A DNA stretch of 64,000 bases from Herminiimonas contaminans (GCF_015645465.1 NZ_JADOEL010000011.1:1-64000), one strand, 5' to 3'. Numbered from the stretch's first letter, positions 18,456-28,017 are shown. Translations and numbers: made by a program. The notes: a model not told the origin generated them from the sequence alone.

Positions 18456-21400
18456 TTACTGGAAGTCGCGGCTGGAGATGGAGAGCTCGCCGAGCAGCTC
18501 CGAGTGATCGACGATGCGTTTGGCGACCAGGTGACGCACATCGTCTTTCGATTGCCAGATGCCGTAGACAGTCATCAATTGCGCATTCAGGATTTCCTTG
18601 CGTTGTTTGTCGACCAGGTCGGGCCAGATGATGACGTTGGTGATGCCGGTTTCATCTTCCAGTGTAACGAACATGGTGCCTTTGGCGGTCGGTGGCCGTT
18701 GCCGCATGGTGACGATGCCGGTGGTGCGTGCCAGCTTGCGGTTGGCGAAGCCTTTCATTTCCAGTGCCGTTGATAAGTTCATTTGCTTGAGTCGTGGGCG
18801 CAGCAAAGCGAGTGGATGGCGCTGCAGGGTCAGGCCGGTACTGGCATAGTCGGCGATGATTTCCTGACCTTCACTGGCCGGTGGCAGAATTAATGGCGCT
18901 TCCACTATAGGTGCGTCGCGCAAAAGGGCTGGTGGTGGCAGCATGCCAGCAACTTCCCATTTGGCCTGGCGCCGATGTCCGGTCAGCGCGAGCAGTGCAT
19001 TGGCGCGTGCCAGTGCGCCCAGTTCATGCTGATCCAGTGCGGCGCGGCGTGCCAGGTCATCGGTATTGCTGAAGCTGCGATGGGTACGCGCCTCGACTAT
19101 GCGTTCCGCCGCAGCCAGCGATAATCCTTTGACCATATGCAGGCCCAGTCGTACTGCCGGATATTGCGCGTGTAGGTCTTCCATCGTGGAGTCAGTCTCG
19201 CTGATCATGATGTCGACCGGACGGACCGGTACACCATGACGTTTCGCATCCTGTACCAGCTGCGACGCGGAATAAAAGCCCATTGGTTGCGAGTTCAGCA
19301 GTGCGGCGAGGAAGGCGGCTGGTTCGTGGCACTTGATCCATGCCGAGACATAAACCAGCAGCGCGAAGCTGGCGGCATGCGATTCGGGGAAGCCGTATTC
19401 GCCGAAGCCCTTGATTTGTTCGAACAGGCGATCGGCGAAATCAGAGTCGTAACCATTCCGGGCGAGACCTGCCTTTAGTTTTTCGCCGTCTTTTTCCAGA
19501 TTGCCTTTGCGTTTCCATGCTGCCATGGAACGGCGCAAATCATCGGCTTCACCGGGAGTGAAATCTGCTGCGAGTACTGCAATTTGCATTACTTGTTCCT
19601 GGAAAATAGGAACCCCACAAGTGCGGGATAGCGCTTCTTTGATTTTTTCGCCGGGGTAAGGTACATCCTCTTTCTTCATGCGCCGGTTCTTCAGATAAGG
19701 ATGCACCATGCCACCCTGTATCGGTCCCGGCCTGACGATGGCGACCTGTATCACCAGGTCGTAATAACAGGTAGGACGCAGGCGCGGCAACATGGACATT
19801 TGCGCGCGCGATTCGATCTGGAAGACGCCTATGGTATCGGCGGCGCAAATCATTTCGTAGGTGGCGGCATCATCATCATGGATGTCTTGCAGTTCGAAGT
19901 CACAGCCACGCCGCTGGCTTATCATTTTCAGTGCACGCTGTATCGCCGATAACATACCCAGTGCGAGCACGTCGACTTTCAAAAAGCCGAGTGCATCCAG
20001 ATCATCCTTGTCCCATTCAATGACGTTACGATTTTCCATCGCGGCGTTTTCTATCGGTACCAGTCGCGCCAGACTGTCGTGCGCGATGACAAAGCCGCCG
20101 GTGTGCTGCGATAGATGGCGTGGAAAGCCGATCAGCGTTTGCGTTAGCTCGACCAGCTTTTGCACTATGGGCGAGTCCGGATCAAAACCGTTTTCCTGCA
20201 GGCGATCTGCGCCTATTTGTTTACCGTCCCACCATTTATGCGATTGCGACAGGCGATTGACCTGCTCAAAGTCCAGCCCCAGTGCCTTGCCGACATCCTT
20301 CATCGCCGAGCGTGGCCGATAGGTGATGAGGGCGGCAGTTAATGCGGCACGATGGCGGCCGTATTTGTCGTAAATGTATTGCATGACTTCTTCACGTCGT
20401 TGATGTTCGAAGTCGACATCGATGTCCGGCGGTTCATTGCGCTCACGGGAAATGAAACGTTCAAACAGGACACTGCTGCGTGACGGATCGACCTCGGTGA
20501 TGCCGAGGCAATAGCAGACGATGGAGTTGGCCGCCGAGCCACGTCCCTGGCACAGGATTTTTTTGCTGCGCGCGAATTTGACGATGTCGTATACCGTGAG
20601 GAAGTAAGGTTCATAGCGCAGTTCGTGGATCAGGCTGAGCTCATGTTCTATCTGCTTCTGGAATTTCTCCGGGATGCCATTCTTGTAGCGTTTTTGCGTC
20701 GCGCCTTCATAGGTCAGGCGACGCAGATAGGCTGACATGGTTTCCCCGGCAGGAACGATTTCTTTTGGATATTGATAGCGCAATTCTTCCAGCGAAAATT
20801 CACAGAGTGCAGCCAGCTTCAGTGTTTCTTCCAGCAAGGCAGCCGGATAAACCTGCGACAGCCGTAAACGTGAACGCAGATGCTGTTCGGCATTAGGTTG
20901 CAAATCCATCCCGCATTCGGCTATCGATTTGCTGAGCCGTACCGCGGTCAACGTGTCTTGCAGAGGTTTGCGCGAACGCACATGCATGAGCACATCACCC
21001 ATCGCGACCAAAGGCAACGTATGTTGCACAGCCAGTTCTTTTAATTGTGCATGCCAGTGCTCATCACCTGACCAGTGCAGCAGCTCAAGCGCTATCCATG
21101 CATGTTTGCTGAATGTTTGCCTGAACCATGCGGCTTGTTCGCTTAATTCGTCGTAACTGGCGCAGCGTTGTGGCAGCAGGATGGCGAGGCAATCCGGTAA
21201 GTGCATCAGATGTGCAGCGCTGGCATCAAGCTGGGCGTCCAGGTCGCTGCGATACAAGGTATAGCTGCCTTTCACCGCACGCCGTCGTGCCAGCGTAATC
21301 AGTTCGGATAAATTGCCATAGCCTTCCTTGTTCTGTGCCAGGAAGAGCAGTTTCGTGCCACAAGCCAGTTTGATTTCGCTGCCTATGATCAGATGCAGTT

Positions 21401-21587
21401 CGCGCTTTTTTGCTTCCACATGTGCGCGGACTACGCCCGCGAGCGAACATTCATCGGTAATCGCGAGGCTGCTGTAGCCGAGGTCGCAGGCGCGTTCTAC
21501 CAGCTCTTCCGGATGCGAAGCACCGTGCAGGAAAGTGAAGTTGGAGCGGCAATGCAATTCCGCATAGGAGGGCAGGCTGGGCAGCAT
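18456..21587 (-). CDS. dnaE2: Error-prone DNA polymerase DnaE2 (ImuC)
   Basis: A 1043-residue C-family polymerase. The PHP domain opens with ELHCRSNFTFLHGASHPEELV. The catalytic palm has PPDIDVDFEHQRREEVMQYI with its aspartates and RGSAANSIVCYCLGI. The C-terminal OB domain has TGIVTMRQRPPTAKGTMFVTLEDE. It performs mutagenic translesion synthesis together with ImuA and ImuB. It is the last gene of the cassette, 18 bases after imuB, and is controlled by the LexA box at 23906-23929. The length fits the family. Confidence 0.95.
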   Translation of the reverse strand: MLPSLPSYAELHCRSNFTFLHGASHPEELVERACDLGYSSLAITDECSLAGVVRAHVEAKKRELHLIIGSEIKLACGTKLLFLAQNKEGYGNLSELITLARRRAVKGSYTLYRSDLDAQLDASAAHLMHLPDCLAILLPQRCASYDELSEQAAWFRQTFSKHAWIALELLHWSGDEHWHAQLKELAVQHTLPLVAMGDVLMHVRSRKPLQDTLTAVRLSKSIAECGMDLQPNAEQHLRSRLRLSQVYPAALLEETLKLAALCEFSLEELRYQYPKEIVPAGETMSAYLRRLTYEGATQKRYKNGIPEKFQKQIEHELSLIHELRYEPYFLTVYDIVKFARSKKILCQGRGSAANSIVCYCLGITEVDPSRSSVLFERFISRERNEPPDIDVDFEHQRREEVMQYIYDKYGRHRAALTAALITYRPRSAMKDVGKALGLDFEQVNRLSQSHKWWDGKQIGADRLQENGFDPDSPIVQKLVELTQTLIGFPRHLSQHTGGFVIAHDSLARLVPIENAAMENRNVIEWDKDDLDALGFLKVDVLALGMLSAIQRALKMISQRRGCDFELQDIHDDDAATYEMICAADTIGVFQIESRAQMSMLPRLRPTCYYDLVIQVAIVRPGPIQGGMVHPYLKNRRMKKEDVPYPGEKIKEALSRTCGVPIFQEQVMQIAVLAADFTPGEADDLRRSMAAWKRKGNLEKDGEKLKAGLARNGYDSDFADRLFEQIKGFGEYGFPESHAASFALLVYVSAWIKCHEPAAFLAALLNSQPMGFYSASQLVQDAKRHGVPVRPVDIMISETDSTMEDLHAQYPAVRLGLHMVKGLSLAAAERIVEARTHRSFSNTDDLARRAALDQHELGALARANALLALTGHRRQAKWEVAGMLPPPALLRDAPIVEAPLILPPASEGQEIIADYASTGLTLQRHPLALLRPRLKQMNLSTALEMKGFANRKLARTTGIVTMRQRPPTAKGTMFVTLEDETGITNVIIWPDLVDKQRKEILNAQLMTVYGIWQSKDDVRHLVAKRIVDHSELLGELSISSRDFQ

Positions 21588-21605
21588 GATGTTCTGTGTC
21601 GCATG

Positions 21606-23120
21606 TCAGGCGAATAAGCCATGCAGGAACCAGCCCGAGCCATGGGTGCTGCTGGTAGTGCGCAAGCGGAAAATCCAGAGCAATACATGTTGTTCGTTTT
21701 GCGCAATGAAGTAATCGCGTGTGGCCAACGCGTCATCCCACCAACCGGACTCTATGCGCTCGGGGCCGGTCAGCAAGGTCAGCGGGCTTTGGTAAAAAGG
21801 TTTGTGTTGATGCGTGTGCAAGGCCAGTGGCTGTGGCAAGAGCCAGGTCGGTCGTACGCAATGCGGATGTGTATCGGCTACTGCATCGCGTGTATTACGG
21901 CGTGCCGCCTGTTGATAGCTGAGTACGCTGCTCATCACGCTTTTCTCCGGCCTGTGATCGGCAAAGACCGAGAGCTGGCGCACGGCCTCGTTGCCAAGTC
22001 GGCTTTGCAGACGCTCGACCAGACGTCCGGTATTTTCTGCATCCGAGCTCGGGGTCGGGAATAATTCGGTATTCGGCGCCGCCTGTGCGGTGATCTGATC
22101 TGCCTTCAGGCTGATCTCGATAACAGGTGCAATCAAGTCCAGCTGCCCCATGCGTTCACGCAACAGCAGCGCCAGGTGATCGATGTCGCGACTCGGCATG
22201 CCGAGCTGGATGTTGACCGCGGTGCTGCGATGATCGCGCTGTCGTGTGGATTCATGATGCAGATAAAGTGTGATGCCAGTGACGGCGGCATGGCGTGCAC
22301 TGAGCCAGCCTGTCAGTTGCAGCAGCAGGCGGCGTGCGGCAAACAGCAGGGCTTCGGTATGCTCGACACGCGCTGGTAATTCCAGTTTGACGTCGAAAAT
22401 GGCGGGCGCTTCAAACCACTGGTGTGCTTCTGCTTCGGTGCCGTAAGCCCGATCCAGTTCACTCAGCAGCGCCTGGCCGAAGCGACGCGCGACACCGGCG
22501 CGCGGCAATTGACGCAAGTCACCGAGACGGCGACAGCCTATGCCAGCCAGCGTATCCAGATGCGCTTGCGCATGGTCCAGCACATGCAGTGGCAAGGAAT
22601 CGAGCGCTGCGCTGATATCGCCATCATGGGCAAACACTTGTGTGATGCCTGCTGTTTGCGCGCGTAACCAGGCCCCGCCTGCAGTCGCGGCACTGGCCAG
22701 GCGTGCGTGCAGGCCGAGTTCCAGCAAACCGCTGAGTAATTGCGTGGCGATGCGTTGATGACCGCCAAACAGGCGCAGGCTGGCACCGACTTCGAGCAAC
22801 AAACCATCAGGACGTAATACGACATGTGGTGTGAAGTGCAGACTCCACAGCGCGGCTTCTTCCAGTGCCTTGCTTTCCTGCGCCGGATCGCGCGGCAACG
22901 CCTGCAAGTCAGCGGCCAGCGCGCGTGCACTGGCTTCCGAGTTGCCCGCACATATGCCTGCGTCATCCGCCAGTTGATTGCACCAGCCTACGACGTTCCG
23001 TTCGCATATGACGATGGGGACATGGTCATATGGATCCGGCTCGCAGGAGATATGCCTAAGCCGGCAACGGAGCGCGGCGTCGAGCGGCAGTTGCGGCAAG
23101 TGTAGGGCGATCCACAGCAT
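21606..23120 (-). CDS. imuB: Y-family polymerase-like protein ImuB
   Basis: A 504-residue protein of the ImuB branch. The start MLWIALHLPQLPLD replaces the catalytic DxD region of active Y-family polymerases, so it is expected to lack polymerase activity and serve as the hub linking ImuA, DnaE2 and the beta clamp. LLLEVGASLRLFGG and LAGIGCRRLGDLRQLPRAGVARRFG (thumb/HhH) are recognisable. It overlaps the end of imuA by 65 bases. Confidence 0.9.
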   Translation of the reverse strand: MLWIALHLPQLPLDAALRCRLRHISCEPDPYDHVPIVICERNVVGWCNQLADDAGICAGNSEASARALAADLQALPRDPAQESKALEEAALWSLHFTPHVVLRPDGLLLEVGASLRLFGGHQRIATQLLSGLLELGLHARLASAATAGGAWLRAQTAGITQVFAHDGDISAALDSLPLHVLDHAQAHLDTLAGIGCRRLGDLRQLPRAGVARRFGQALLSELDRAYGTEAEAHQWFEAPAIFDVKLELPARVEHTEALLFAARRLLLQLTGWLSARHAAVTGITLYLHHESTRQRDHRSTAVNIQLGMPSRDIDHLALLLRERMGQLDLIAPVIEISLKADQITAQAAPNTELFPTPSSDAENTGRLVERLQSRLGNEAVRQLSVFADHRPEKSVMSSVLSYQQAARRNTRDAVADTHPHCVRPTWLLPQPLALHTHQHKPFYQSPLTLLTGPERIESGWWDDALATRDYFIAQNEQHVLLWIFRLRTTSSTHGSGWFLHGLFA

Positions 23121-23850
23121 AGGTAGGAATATCGGAAATGGTTGTGCCTGACATGCGATTCGTGAGTGGCTGCCGCAGGATTTCAGGTATGGCGAGCGGC
23201 AGGATTAATGGTGCGGCGTGGACTGGCCCACGTCGTTTGATGAGTTCGACTGACATGCGGCCTGCTTTTGCAGGTTGGCAGACGATACGCAGCGGTGCGG
23301 GTGACGAAGTGTCTTGTGTATTGAGTGGACGAAAGACAAAGCTCAGGCCTTCACCACCAGCGGCTGCCAGTTGCAGGCGACGCAGATGATCGGTGCGTGC
23401 TTGCGGCAGCCAGCACAGCAGCGCACCGAAGCTGGCGCTTTTCAAGGTTTGTTCTATCGCCCAGATACGATCGGCGGGCTTGTCGGTTTCGATCAGGATC
23501 AGTTTCTTTAAGCGTATGCCTAACTCTTCCAGCGCAGCCGGATAAGGGATGTGCGGTGGCCCCAGCAGGATCACGGTTTTATCGGTTTGCGTGAGACGTG
23601 CGAGAGTCGGTGCGAGCAAGCGCAGCTCGCCTATGCCGGGTTGCGCCATGAGTAATTCAATCAATACGGAGGGTGGCCAACCGCCGTTCGGCAATTCACG
23701 GTCCAGTGCCTGGTAGCCGGATGGCACCGGCGTCGAACGGTAAGAACCCATTTGGTCGGCACGCCAGACGGCATCCGGCAACGATGGCGGAATTTCGGGG
23801 GCGGCGACAGGAGGGGCTAAGGATCGGGATAAGTGCAGGGCGGCAGCCAT
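23056..23850 (-). CDS. imuA: ImuA (RecA/SulA-like) translesion synthesis protein
   Basis: A 264-residue protein. It has the ImuA pattern STPVPSGYQALDRELPNGGWPPSVLIELL followed by GIGELRLLAPTLARLTQ, distantly RecA-like. A perfect ribosome site (GGAGG) precedes the ATG at 23850. It is first in the imuA-imuB-dnaE2 operon. ImuA interacts with RecA and ImuB in characterised systems. It is expected to be induced by DNA damage through the LexA box 56 bases upstream. Confidence 0.9.
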   Translation of the reverse strand: MAAALHLSRSLAPPVAAPEIPPSLPDAVWRADQMGSYRSTPVPSGYQALDRELPNGGWPPSVLIELLMAQPGIGELRLLAPTLARLTQTDKTVILLGPPHIPYPAALEELGIRLKKLILIETDKPADRIWAIEQTLKSASFGALLCWLPQARTDHLRRLQLAAAGGEGLSFVFRPLNTQDTSSPAPLRIVCQPAKAGRMSVELIKRRGPVHAAPLILPLAIPEILRQPLTNRMSGTTISDIPTYAVDRPTLAATAARRRAPLPA

Positions 23851-23905
23851 ACGACCTCCAAAGTATTGCTTGGCGATAAAGCTTCAGTTGATTTACATGT
23901 GTCAA

Positions 23906-23929
23906 TATACTGTATGTATGTACAGTATA
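23906..23929. promoter_or_regulatory. LexA box (SOS operator) of the mutasome operon
   Basis: CTGTATGTATGTACAG (23910-23925) fits the LexA consensus CTGT-N8-ACAG, and outer TATA extends the symmetry to nine-base arms. It lies 56 bases upstream of imuA. The rest of the 250-base gap to the GNAT gene holds no other clear feature. Confidence 0.9.
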
Positions 23930-24100
23930 AAAGCTTTGTTTGAAAAGGTGCGGATTTATTTGCTGAGGCTTGCCGGAATGCTATCGATGCTGTTGCCGCA
24001 TCCAGTTTGTGGATTCCACTTAGCAATATTTTTGCATCCGTTTTGCTGCTCGTTTTATGATGAGAGTCCGGCAACGTAACGACACGCGCGCAGACCATCA

Positions 24101-24691
24101 ATGAAACAACAGCTCATCCAGCCTGTGCTGACAGGCCCGACCGTAGAACTCCGTCCTTTGCAAAAAGAAGATGCCGCACAGTTGGTACAGGCTGCAGCCG
24201 ATGGCGACTTATGGAATCTAAAAGTAACCGTGATCCCGGGACCGGATAGCGTGGATAAGTACATAGGCATCGCACTGGAAGGACGTGAGCAAGGCACCGT
24301 CATGCCTTACGTCATCATCCGTCGCGATACCGGACAGATCGTCGGCAGCACCCGTTTCTGGAAGGTCGACCTGGCGAACCGCAAGATGGAAATCGGTCAT
24401 ACCTGGCTCGGCAGTTCTATCCAGCGTTCCGGCATCAATACTGAAGCCAAGTATTTGTTGCTGACGCATGCGTTTGAAACCATGCAGGCGATACGCGTGC
24501 AATTCACCACCGATGAATTGAATGAGAAATCACGCGCCGCGATTTTGCGCATAGGTGCGAAGCAGGAAGGCATAGTCAGGCATGAACGCATCATGCCGGA
24601 TGGCCGCAAGCGCAATTCGGTACGCTTTAGCATCATCGATACAGAGTGGAATGATGTGAAGGCGATGCTGGAACAAAAGATGGCGCGCTAA
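24101..24691 (+). CDS. GNAT N-acetyltransferase, RimJ/RimL-like
   Basis: A 196-residue acetyltransferase. It starts with the GNAT strand GPTVELRPLQKEDAAQLV, has GQIVGSTRFWKVD and the acetyl-CoA region IQRSGINTEAKYLLLTHAFE, and ends with NEKSRAAILRIGAKQEGIVR. The pattern is that of the RimJ/RimL group, which acetylates protein N-termini or small amines. It lies alone between the SOS cassette and a convergent TauE/SafE gene 11 bases away. The substrate is unknown. Confidence 0.85.
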   Translation: MKQQLIQPVLTGPTVELRPLQKEDAAQLVQAAADGDLWNLKVTVIPGPDSVDKYIGIALEGREQGTVMPYVIIRRDTGQIVGSTRFWKVDLANRKMEIGHTWLGSSIQRSGINTEAKYLLLTHAFETMQAIRVQFTTDELNEKSRAAILRIGAKQEGIVRHERIMPDGRKRNSVRFSIIDTEWNDVKAMLEQKMAR

Positions 24692-24702
24692 ACGGTGATA
24701 CG

Positions 24703-25455
24703 TTAAGACCCGCGCAGCAAGAGCCAGCCAAACCACAAGCCAACTGCCAGCAAGAGCAGCGCTACCATGCGCTGCAGTTGCGCCACATTCAGGGCAGCCG
24801 CCGCACGTTGTCCGGCGAAGGAACCGAGCAGCATCAGCACGCCACAGATCAGCGCAAGTTTGATATCGAGTCGTCCTTCCAGCGCATGCACGGTGCTACT
24901 CGCGATTGCAATCGGAAACTGTATGGCCTGCGCTGCGACGACGGCGAAAGGCAGCGGCTGACGCATCAACATCAATAGCGGCAGGATCAGCACCGGGCCA
25001 CCGGTACCAGTCAGGGCCGAACCAAAGCCGATTACAGCACCCAGCATAAACAGGCTGTGCGTGCTGAGGAAAGCAGCCGGAGTCGCCGCCACATCGAGCG
25101 GACGCAAACCGCGCCAGCCGGCAAATAAAACCAGCAGCATCACACCCAACATCAGACTACCTGCAGATAGCCAGTGCACGGTCAGCGCGCCACCGGCAGC
25201 ACCCAGCAAAGCACCACCCAGCAGCGGCAGGCAGCGTTGCAGCAACTCGGGCTGGCGTCGCATCGGACGCACAGCGGCGAGGGCGGGCAGGGCAAAACTA
25301 AGGGACGCAGCGGCGATTGCTTGTGGCAGCGGTATGCCACCCAGATGTGTCAGGATAGGAACCAGCAGCACGCCGCCGATACCGCACGCACCGATCAGTG
25401 CACCAGTCAGCAGGATGGCTGGCAGCATCAGGGCCGCGCTGGCCATGCTCAGCAT
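24703..25455 (-). CDS. TauE/SafE (TSUP) family permease
   Basis: A 250-residue membrane protein with about eight hydrophobic segments. The TSUP repeats show GALIGACGIGGVLLVPILTHLGGIP and GAVIGFGSALTGTGGPVLILPLL. Members export sulfite, sulfonates or related anions. No sulfur genes are adjacent. A second TSUP gene lies at 47177-47902. The start is uncertain between two close ATG codons (25455 and 25446). Confidence 0.87.
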   Translation of the reverse strand: MLSMASAALMLPAILLTGALIGACGIGGVLLVPILTHLGGIPLPQAIAAASLSFALPALAAVRPMRRQPELLQRCLPLLGGALLGAAGGALTVHWLSAGSLMLGVMLLVLFAGWRGLRPLDVAATPAAFLSTHSLFMLGAVIGFGSALTGTGGPVLILPLLMLMRQPLPFAVVAAQAIQFPIAIASSTVHALEGRLDIKLALICGVLMLLGSFAGQRAAAALNVAQLQRMVALLLLAVGLWFGWLLLRGS

Positions 25456-25645
25456 GTGCTGCTGGCTTTCAGGTGGGGTGCTGCTTTTGTCTGTGAAATC
25501 ATCCCTGTGATTATGCCAGAGATGAGTGACTGCACATGGCGTGTGGCTGATATTGCGCTGCTGATTTTTTCATGTCAGCATGCGTGAACTATCCCCATTC
25601 AAGAAGTATCGGGGCTGTGCATTTTTTCTTATTTTTTAAGTGTTT

Positions 25646-26626
25646 ATGCGGACGATACTTTTTCTTGGGCTGAGCCTTGCAGCTTCCTGCGCGTGGTCGC
25701 TGGACAGCAATATCCAGAATTCATTGGGCATGAAATTCGTGCTGATTCCGTCAGGTGAATTTGTCATGGGCAGCGATGAATCAGCGGAAGTGCTGGCGCA
25801 ACAGTATCCGCAATACGATCACAAACGTTTCGTCGAGTTGAGCGACGAAGGTCCGGCGCACAAGGTGCGCATTACCCATCCTTTTTATTTAGGCCAGTAC
25901 GAAGTGACGGTCGGCGAGTTCCGTCGTTTTGTCGAGGCTTCCGGCTATCAACCCGAATCAGAAGCTGATGGCACCGGCGGCTATGGCTATAACCCGGATT
26001 ACGATCCGGCCAAATCAAGTCGCGGCGATGCCTTTGAAGGACGCAATCAAAAGTACTCGTGGCGCAATCCCGGTTTCCCGCAAGATGAACGGCATCCAGT
26101 CGTGAATGTGACGTGGAATGATGCGGTGGCAATGTGCAAATGGCTGAGCAAGACGGAAGGGCGCACCTATCGTTTGCCGACTGAAGCCGAATGGGAATAC
26201 GCCGGACGCGCTGGTACCCGTACCCGTTATTACAGCGGTGATGATCCGCAATCATTGCTGAGTGCCGCGAATGTATTCGATGTCGATGCGGCGAGGAACT
26301 GGCAGCAATGGAAGAAGTTTGCGCTGGATGGGCCGGATGGTTTTGCCTTCACCGCACCGGTTGGCAGCTTCGCACCGAATGCTTTCGGCCTGTACGACAT
26401 ACACGGCAATGCCTGGGAGTGGACTGCTGACTGGCATGATGATCGTTACTACAGCTATTCACCGGTCGATGACCCGCAAGGACCCGCCAACGGCACGGTA
26501 CGCGTGCGGCGTGGCGGTTCCTGGCATACCTGGTCGTTCTATGCGCGCTCGTCGTATCGCAACTGGAATTCGCAGGATACGCGTTACACGCTGGTGGGCA
26601 TGCGTCTGTTGCGTGAGGCGGATTAG
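25646..26626 (+). CDS. Secreted FGE-sulfatase domain protein lacking catalytic Cys
   Basis: A 326-residue protein with a signal peptide (MRTILFLGLSLAASCAWS). The formylglycine-generating-enzyme fold is clear: NSLGMKFVLIPSGEFVMGSDE, VTVGEFRRFVEASGYQ, HPVVNVTWNDAVAMCKWLS, YRLPTEAEWEYAGRAG, NAWEWTADW and RRGGSWHTW. In true FGE two cysteines sit shortly after GGS; here these positions are Thr and Ala, so formylglycine formation is unlikely. It may be a binding or structural member such as those in other sulfatase-modifying-factor domain proteins. No sulfatase gene is near. Confidence 0.85.
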   Translation: MRTILFLGLSLAASCAWSLDSNIQNSLGMKFVLIPSGEFVMGSDESAEVLAQQYPQYDHKRFVELSDEGPAHKVRITHPFYLGQYEVTVGEFRRFVEASGYQPESEADGTGGYGYNPDYDPAKSSRGDAFEGRNQKYSWRNPGFPQDERHPVVNVTWNDAVAMCKWLSKTEGRTYRLPTEAEWEYAGRAGTRTRYYSGDDPQSLLSAANVFDVDAARNWQQWKKFALDGPDGFAFTAPVGSFAPNAFGLYDIHGNAWEWTADWHDDRYYSYSPVDDPQGPANGTVRVRRGGSWHTWSFYARSSYRNWNSQDTRYTLVGMRLLREAD

Positions 26627-26644
26627 CTGCTTGTCTGTTCAGTC

Positions 26645-27559
26645 TTATGCATGCGCGACTTCCGCTGCGATCAGCGACTGATGTACGCCCATCGCCGCCA
26701 TCACACCATCTGCCATCGCCAGCGTGATGTTGTGCGGCACACGTGCCGCATCGCCGGCGGCGTACACACCTGTCACGCTGGTGAGTTTCACGTTACTGGT
26801 GCGCACGATTAAACCCATAGGTGTTTCATCGAAGTCGCAGCCGAGCTGCGCTGTGAGCGGGCTGCTTTGCTCTGCCTGCACCGCCACGAAGAGTGCATCC
26901 AACTGAATTTTCCGACCATCGGCCAGGCGTAGTCCATCCAGCGCCGGGGATGCACCTTCTATGCTGATGACAGGTGTGGTCTCTATCTGCACCTTGCGTT
27001 TTCGCAGCAGGTTCAGTGCTTCATCATCCAGCTCGATTTTGCCATTGGTAAAGAGCGTGACATCACCCCAGTCGGCGACGATGGAGGCCTGGTGTACCGA
27101 CATCGGTACGCTGGCCAGCACGCCTATCTTGCCCTGATTGATTTCATAGCCATGACAGTAAGGGCAATGCAATACGGTCTTGCCCCAGCGTTCCGCCAGA
27201 CCTGCCAGATCCGGCAGGCGATCACTGAGACCAGTCGCCAGCAGCAAGCGTTTGCCTGCGTAGGTTTTACCGCTTTCGGTACGTATGCTGAAGTGGTCGC
27301 CGCGGTCTTCCGCCTGTGTCGCGTAGTCACTGACGAAAGACACCGTCGGATAAGCAGCGAGTTGTGCGCGTGCCTGCTCCAGCAATTCATTGCCCGGTGC
27401 GCCATCATGTGTAAACACACCATGTGAATGTGCGGCAAAGCGATTGCGCGGCTGGCCGCCATCGATGATGAGGATAGGGCGACGTGCGCGTGCCAGTTGC
27501 ATGGCGGCAGAGAGTCCGGCAAAGCTGCCGCCTATGATGATGGCGTCGTAGGTATTCAT
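26645..27559 (-). CDS. Thioredoxin-reductase-like FAD oxidoreductase
   Basis: A 304-residue pyridine nucleotide-disulfide oxidoreductase. It has FAD-binding IIIGGSFAGLSAAMQLARA, the redox pair Cys132-Cys135 in CPYCHGYE, and a second FAD motif GVYAAGDAAR. The CPYC arrangement is that of TrxR-like flavoproteins acting on low-molecular disulfides or unknown partners. It starts inside the stop codon of an Rrf2 regulator gene (ATGA), forming a two-gene operon behind the palindrome at 27999-28017. An oxidative or nitrosative signal is a reasonable guess. Confidence 0.87.
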   Translation of the reverse strand: MNTYDAIIIGGSFAGLSAAMQLARARRPILIIDGGQPRNRFAAHSHGVFTHDGAPGNELLEQARAQLAAYPTVSFVSDYATQAEDRGDHFSIRTESGKTYAGKRLLLATGLSDRLPDLAGLAERWGKTVLHCPYCHGYEINQGKIGVLASVPMSVHQASIVADWGDVTLFTNGKIELDDEALNLLRKRKVQIETTPVISIEGASPALDGLRLADGRKIQLDALFVAVQAEQSSPLTAQLGCDFDETPMGLIVRTSNVKLTSVTGVYAAGDAARVPHNITLAMADGVMAAMGVHQSLIAAEVAHA

Positions 27560-27999
27560 TTGTGCTCCTTTCCATGTGCGGCGTAATGCGGTGGCAATTT
27601 GATGCCCTTGAATAAATCCGCCAGCGTGATATTGGCCAGGCTGTTTGCGAACTGCGCTTCTGCTTCTGCGTAGGCATCATTCAATGCATTGCTGACCGCA
27701 CGTTCGAGCTGGCACACCGGCGCATCTGCTTCCAGTTGCAGCGGGACGGGTTCATTTAATGCGATATACACATCGCGCAAGGTGATCTCGGTGATGGGGC
27801 GCGCCAGTGTCCAGCCACCGCCGTGTCCGCGTCCGGATTGCACCAGTCCGTTTTCTCGCAGGCCAGCCATGGTGCGCCTGACCACGACCGGATTGGTTTG
27901 CAGGCACAGTCCCAATGCCTCGGAAGTCATGGGGTCGGCCTGGTGTGCCATGTGCATGAGCGCATGCAGGGAAGCGGATAATTTGCTGTTCTTTTTCAT
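27556..27999 (-). CDS. Rrf2-family transcriptional regulator
   Basis: A 147-residue regulator. Rrf2 features are LSASLHALMHMAH, MTSEALGLCLQTNPVVVRRTMAGLRENGLV, and the wing SGRGHGGGWTLARPITEITLRDVY. It lacks the three-cysteine cluster of IscR; only Cys32 and Cys96 are present, so a thiol switch as in YwnA-type members is more likely than an Fe-S cluster. The start MKKNSK lies at the edge of a 19-base palindrome, suggesting direct autorepression. It is first in the operon with the CPYC oxidoreductase. Confidence 0.88.
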   Translation of the reverse strand: MKKNSKLSASLHALMHMAHQADPMTSEALGLCLQTNPVVVRRTMAGLRENGLVQSGRGHGGGWTLARPITEITLRDVYIALNEPVPLQLEADAPVCQLERAVSNALNDAYAEAEAQFANSLANITLADLFKGIKLPPHYAAHGKEHK

Positions 28000-28017
28000 G
28001 TAACTATAATAGTTACA
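27999..28017. promoter_or_regulatory. Palindromic operator of the Rrf2 operon
   Basis: TGTAACTATAATAGTTACA is a 19-base inverted repeat with nine-base arms around one base. It begins at the first base of the Rrf2 start codon, so bound protein would block both transcription and initiation. TATAAT inside it could be the -10 element on the plus strand only. Confidence 0.75.
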
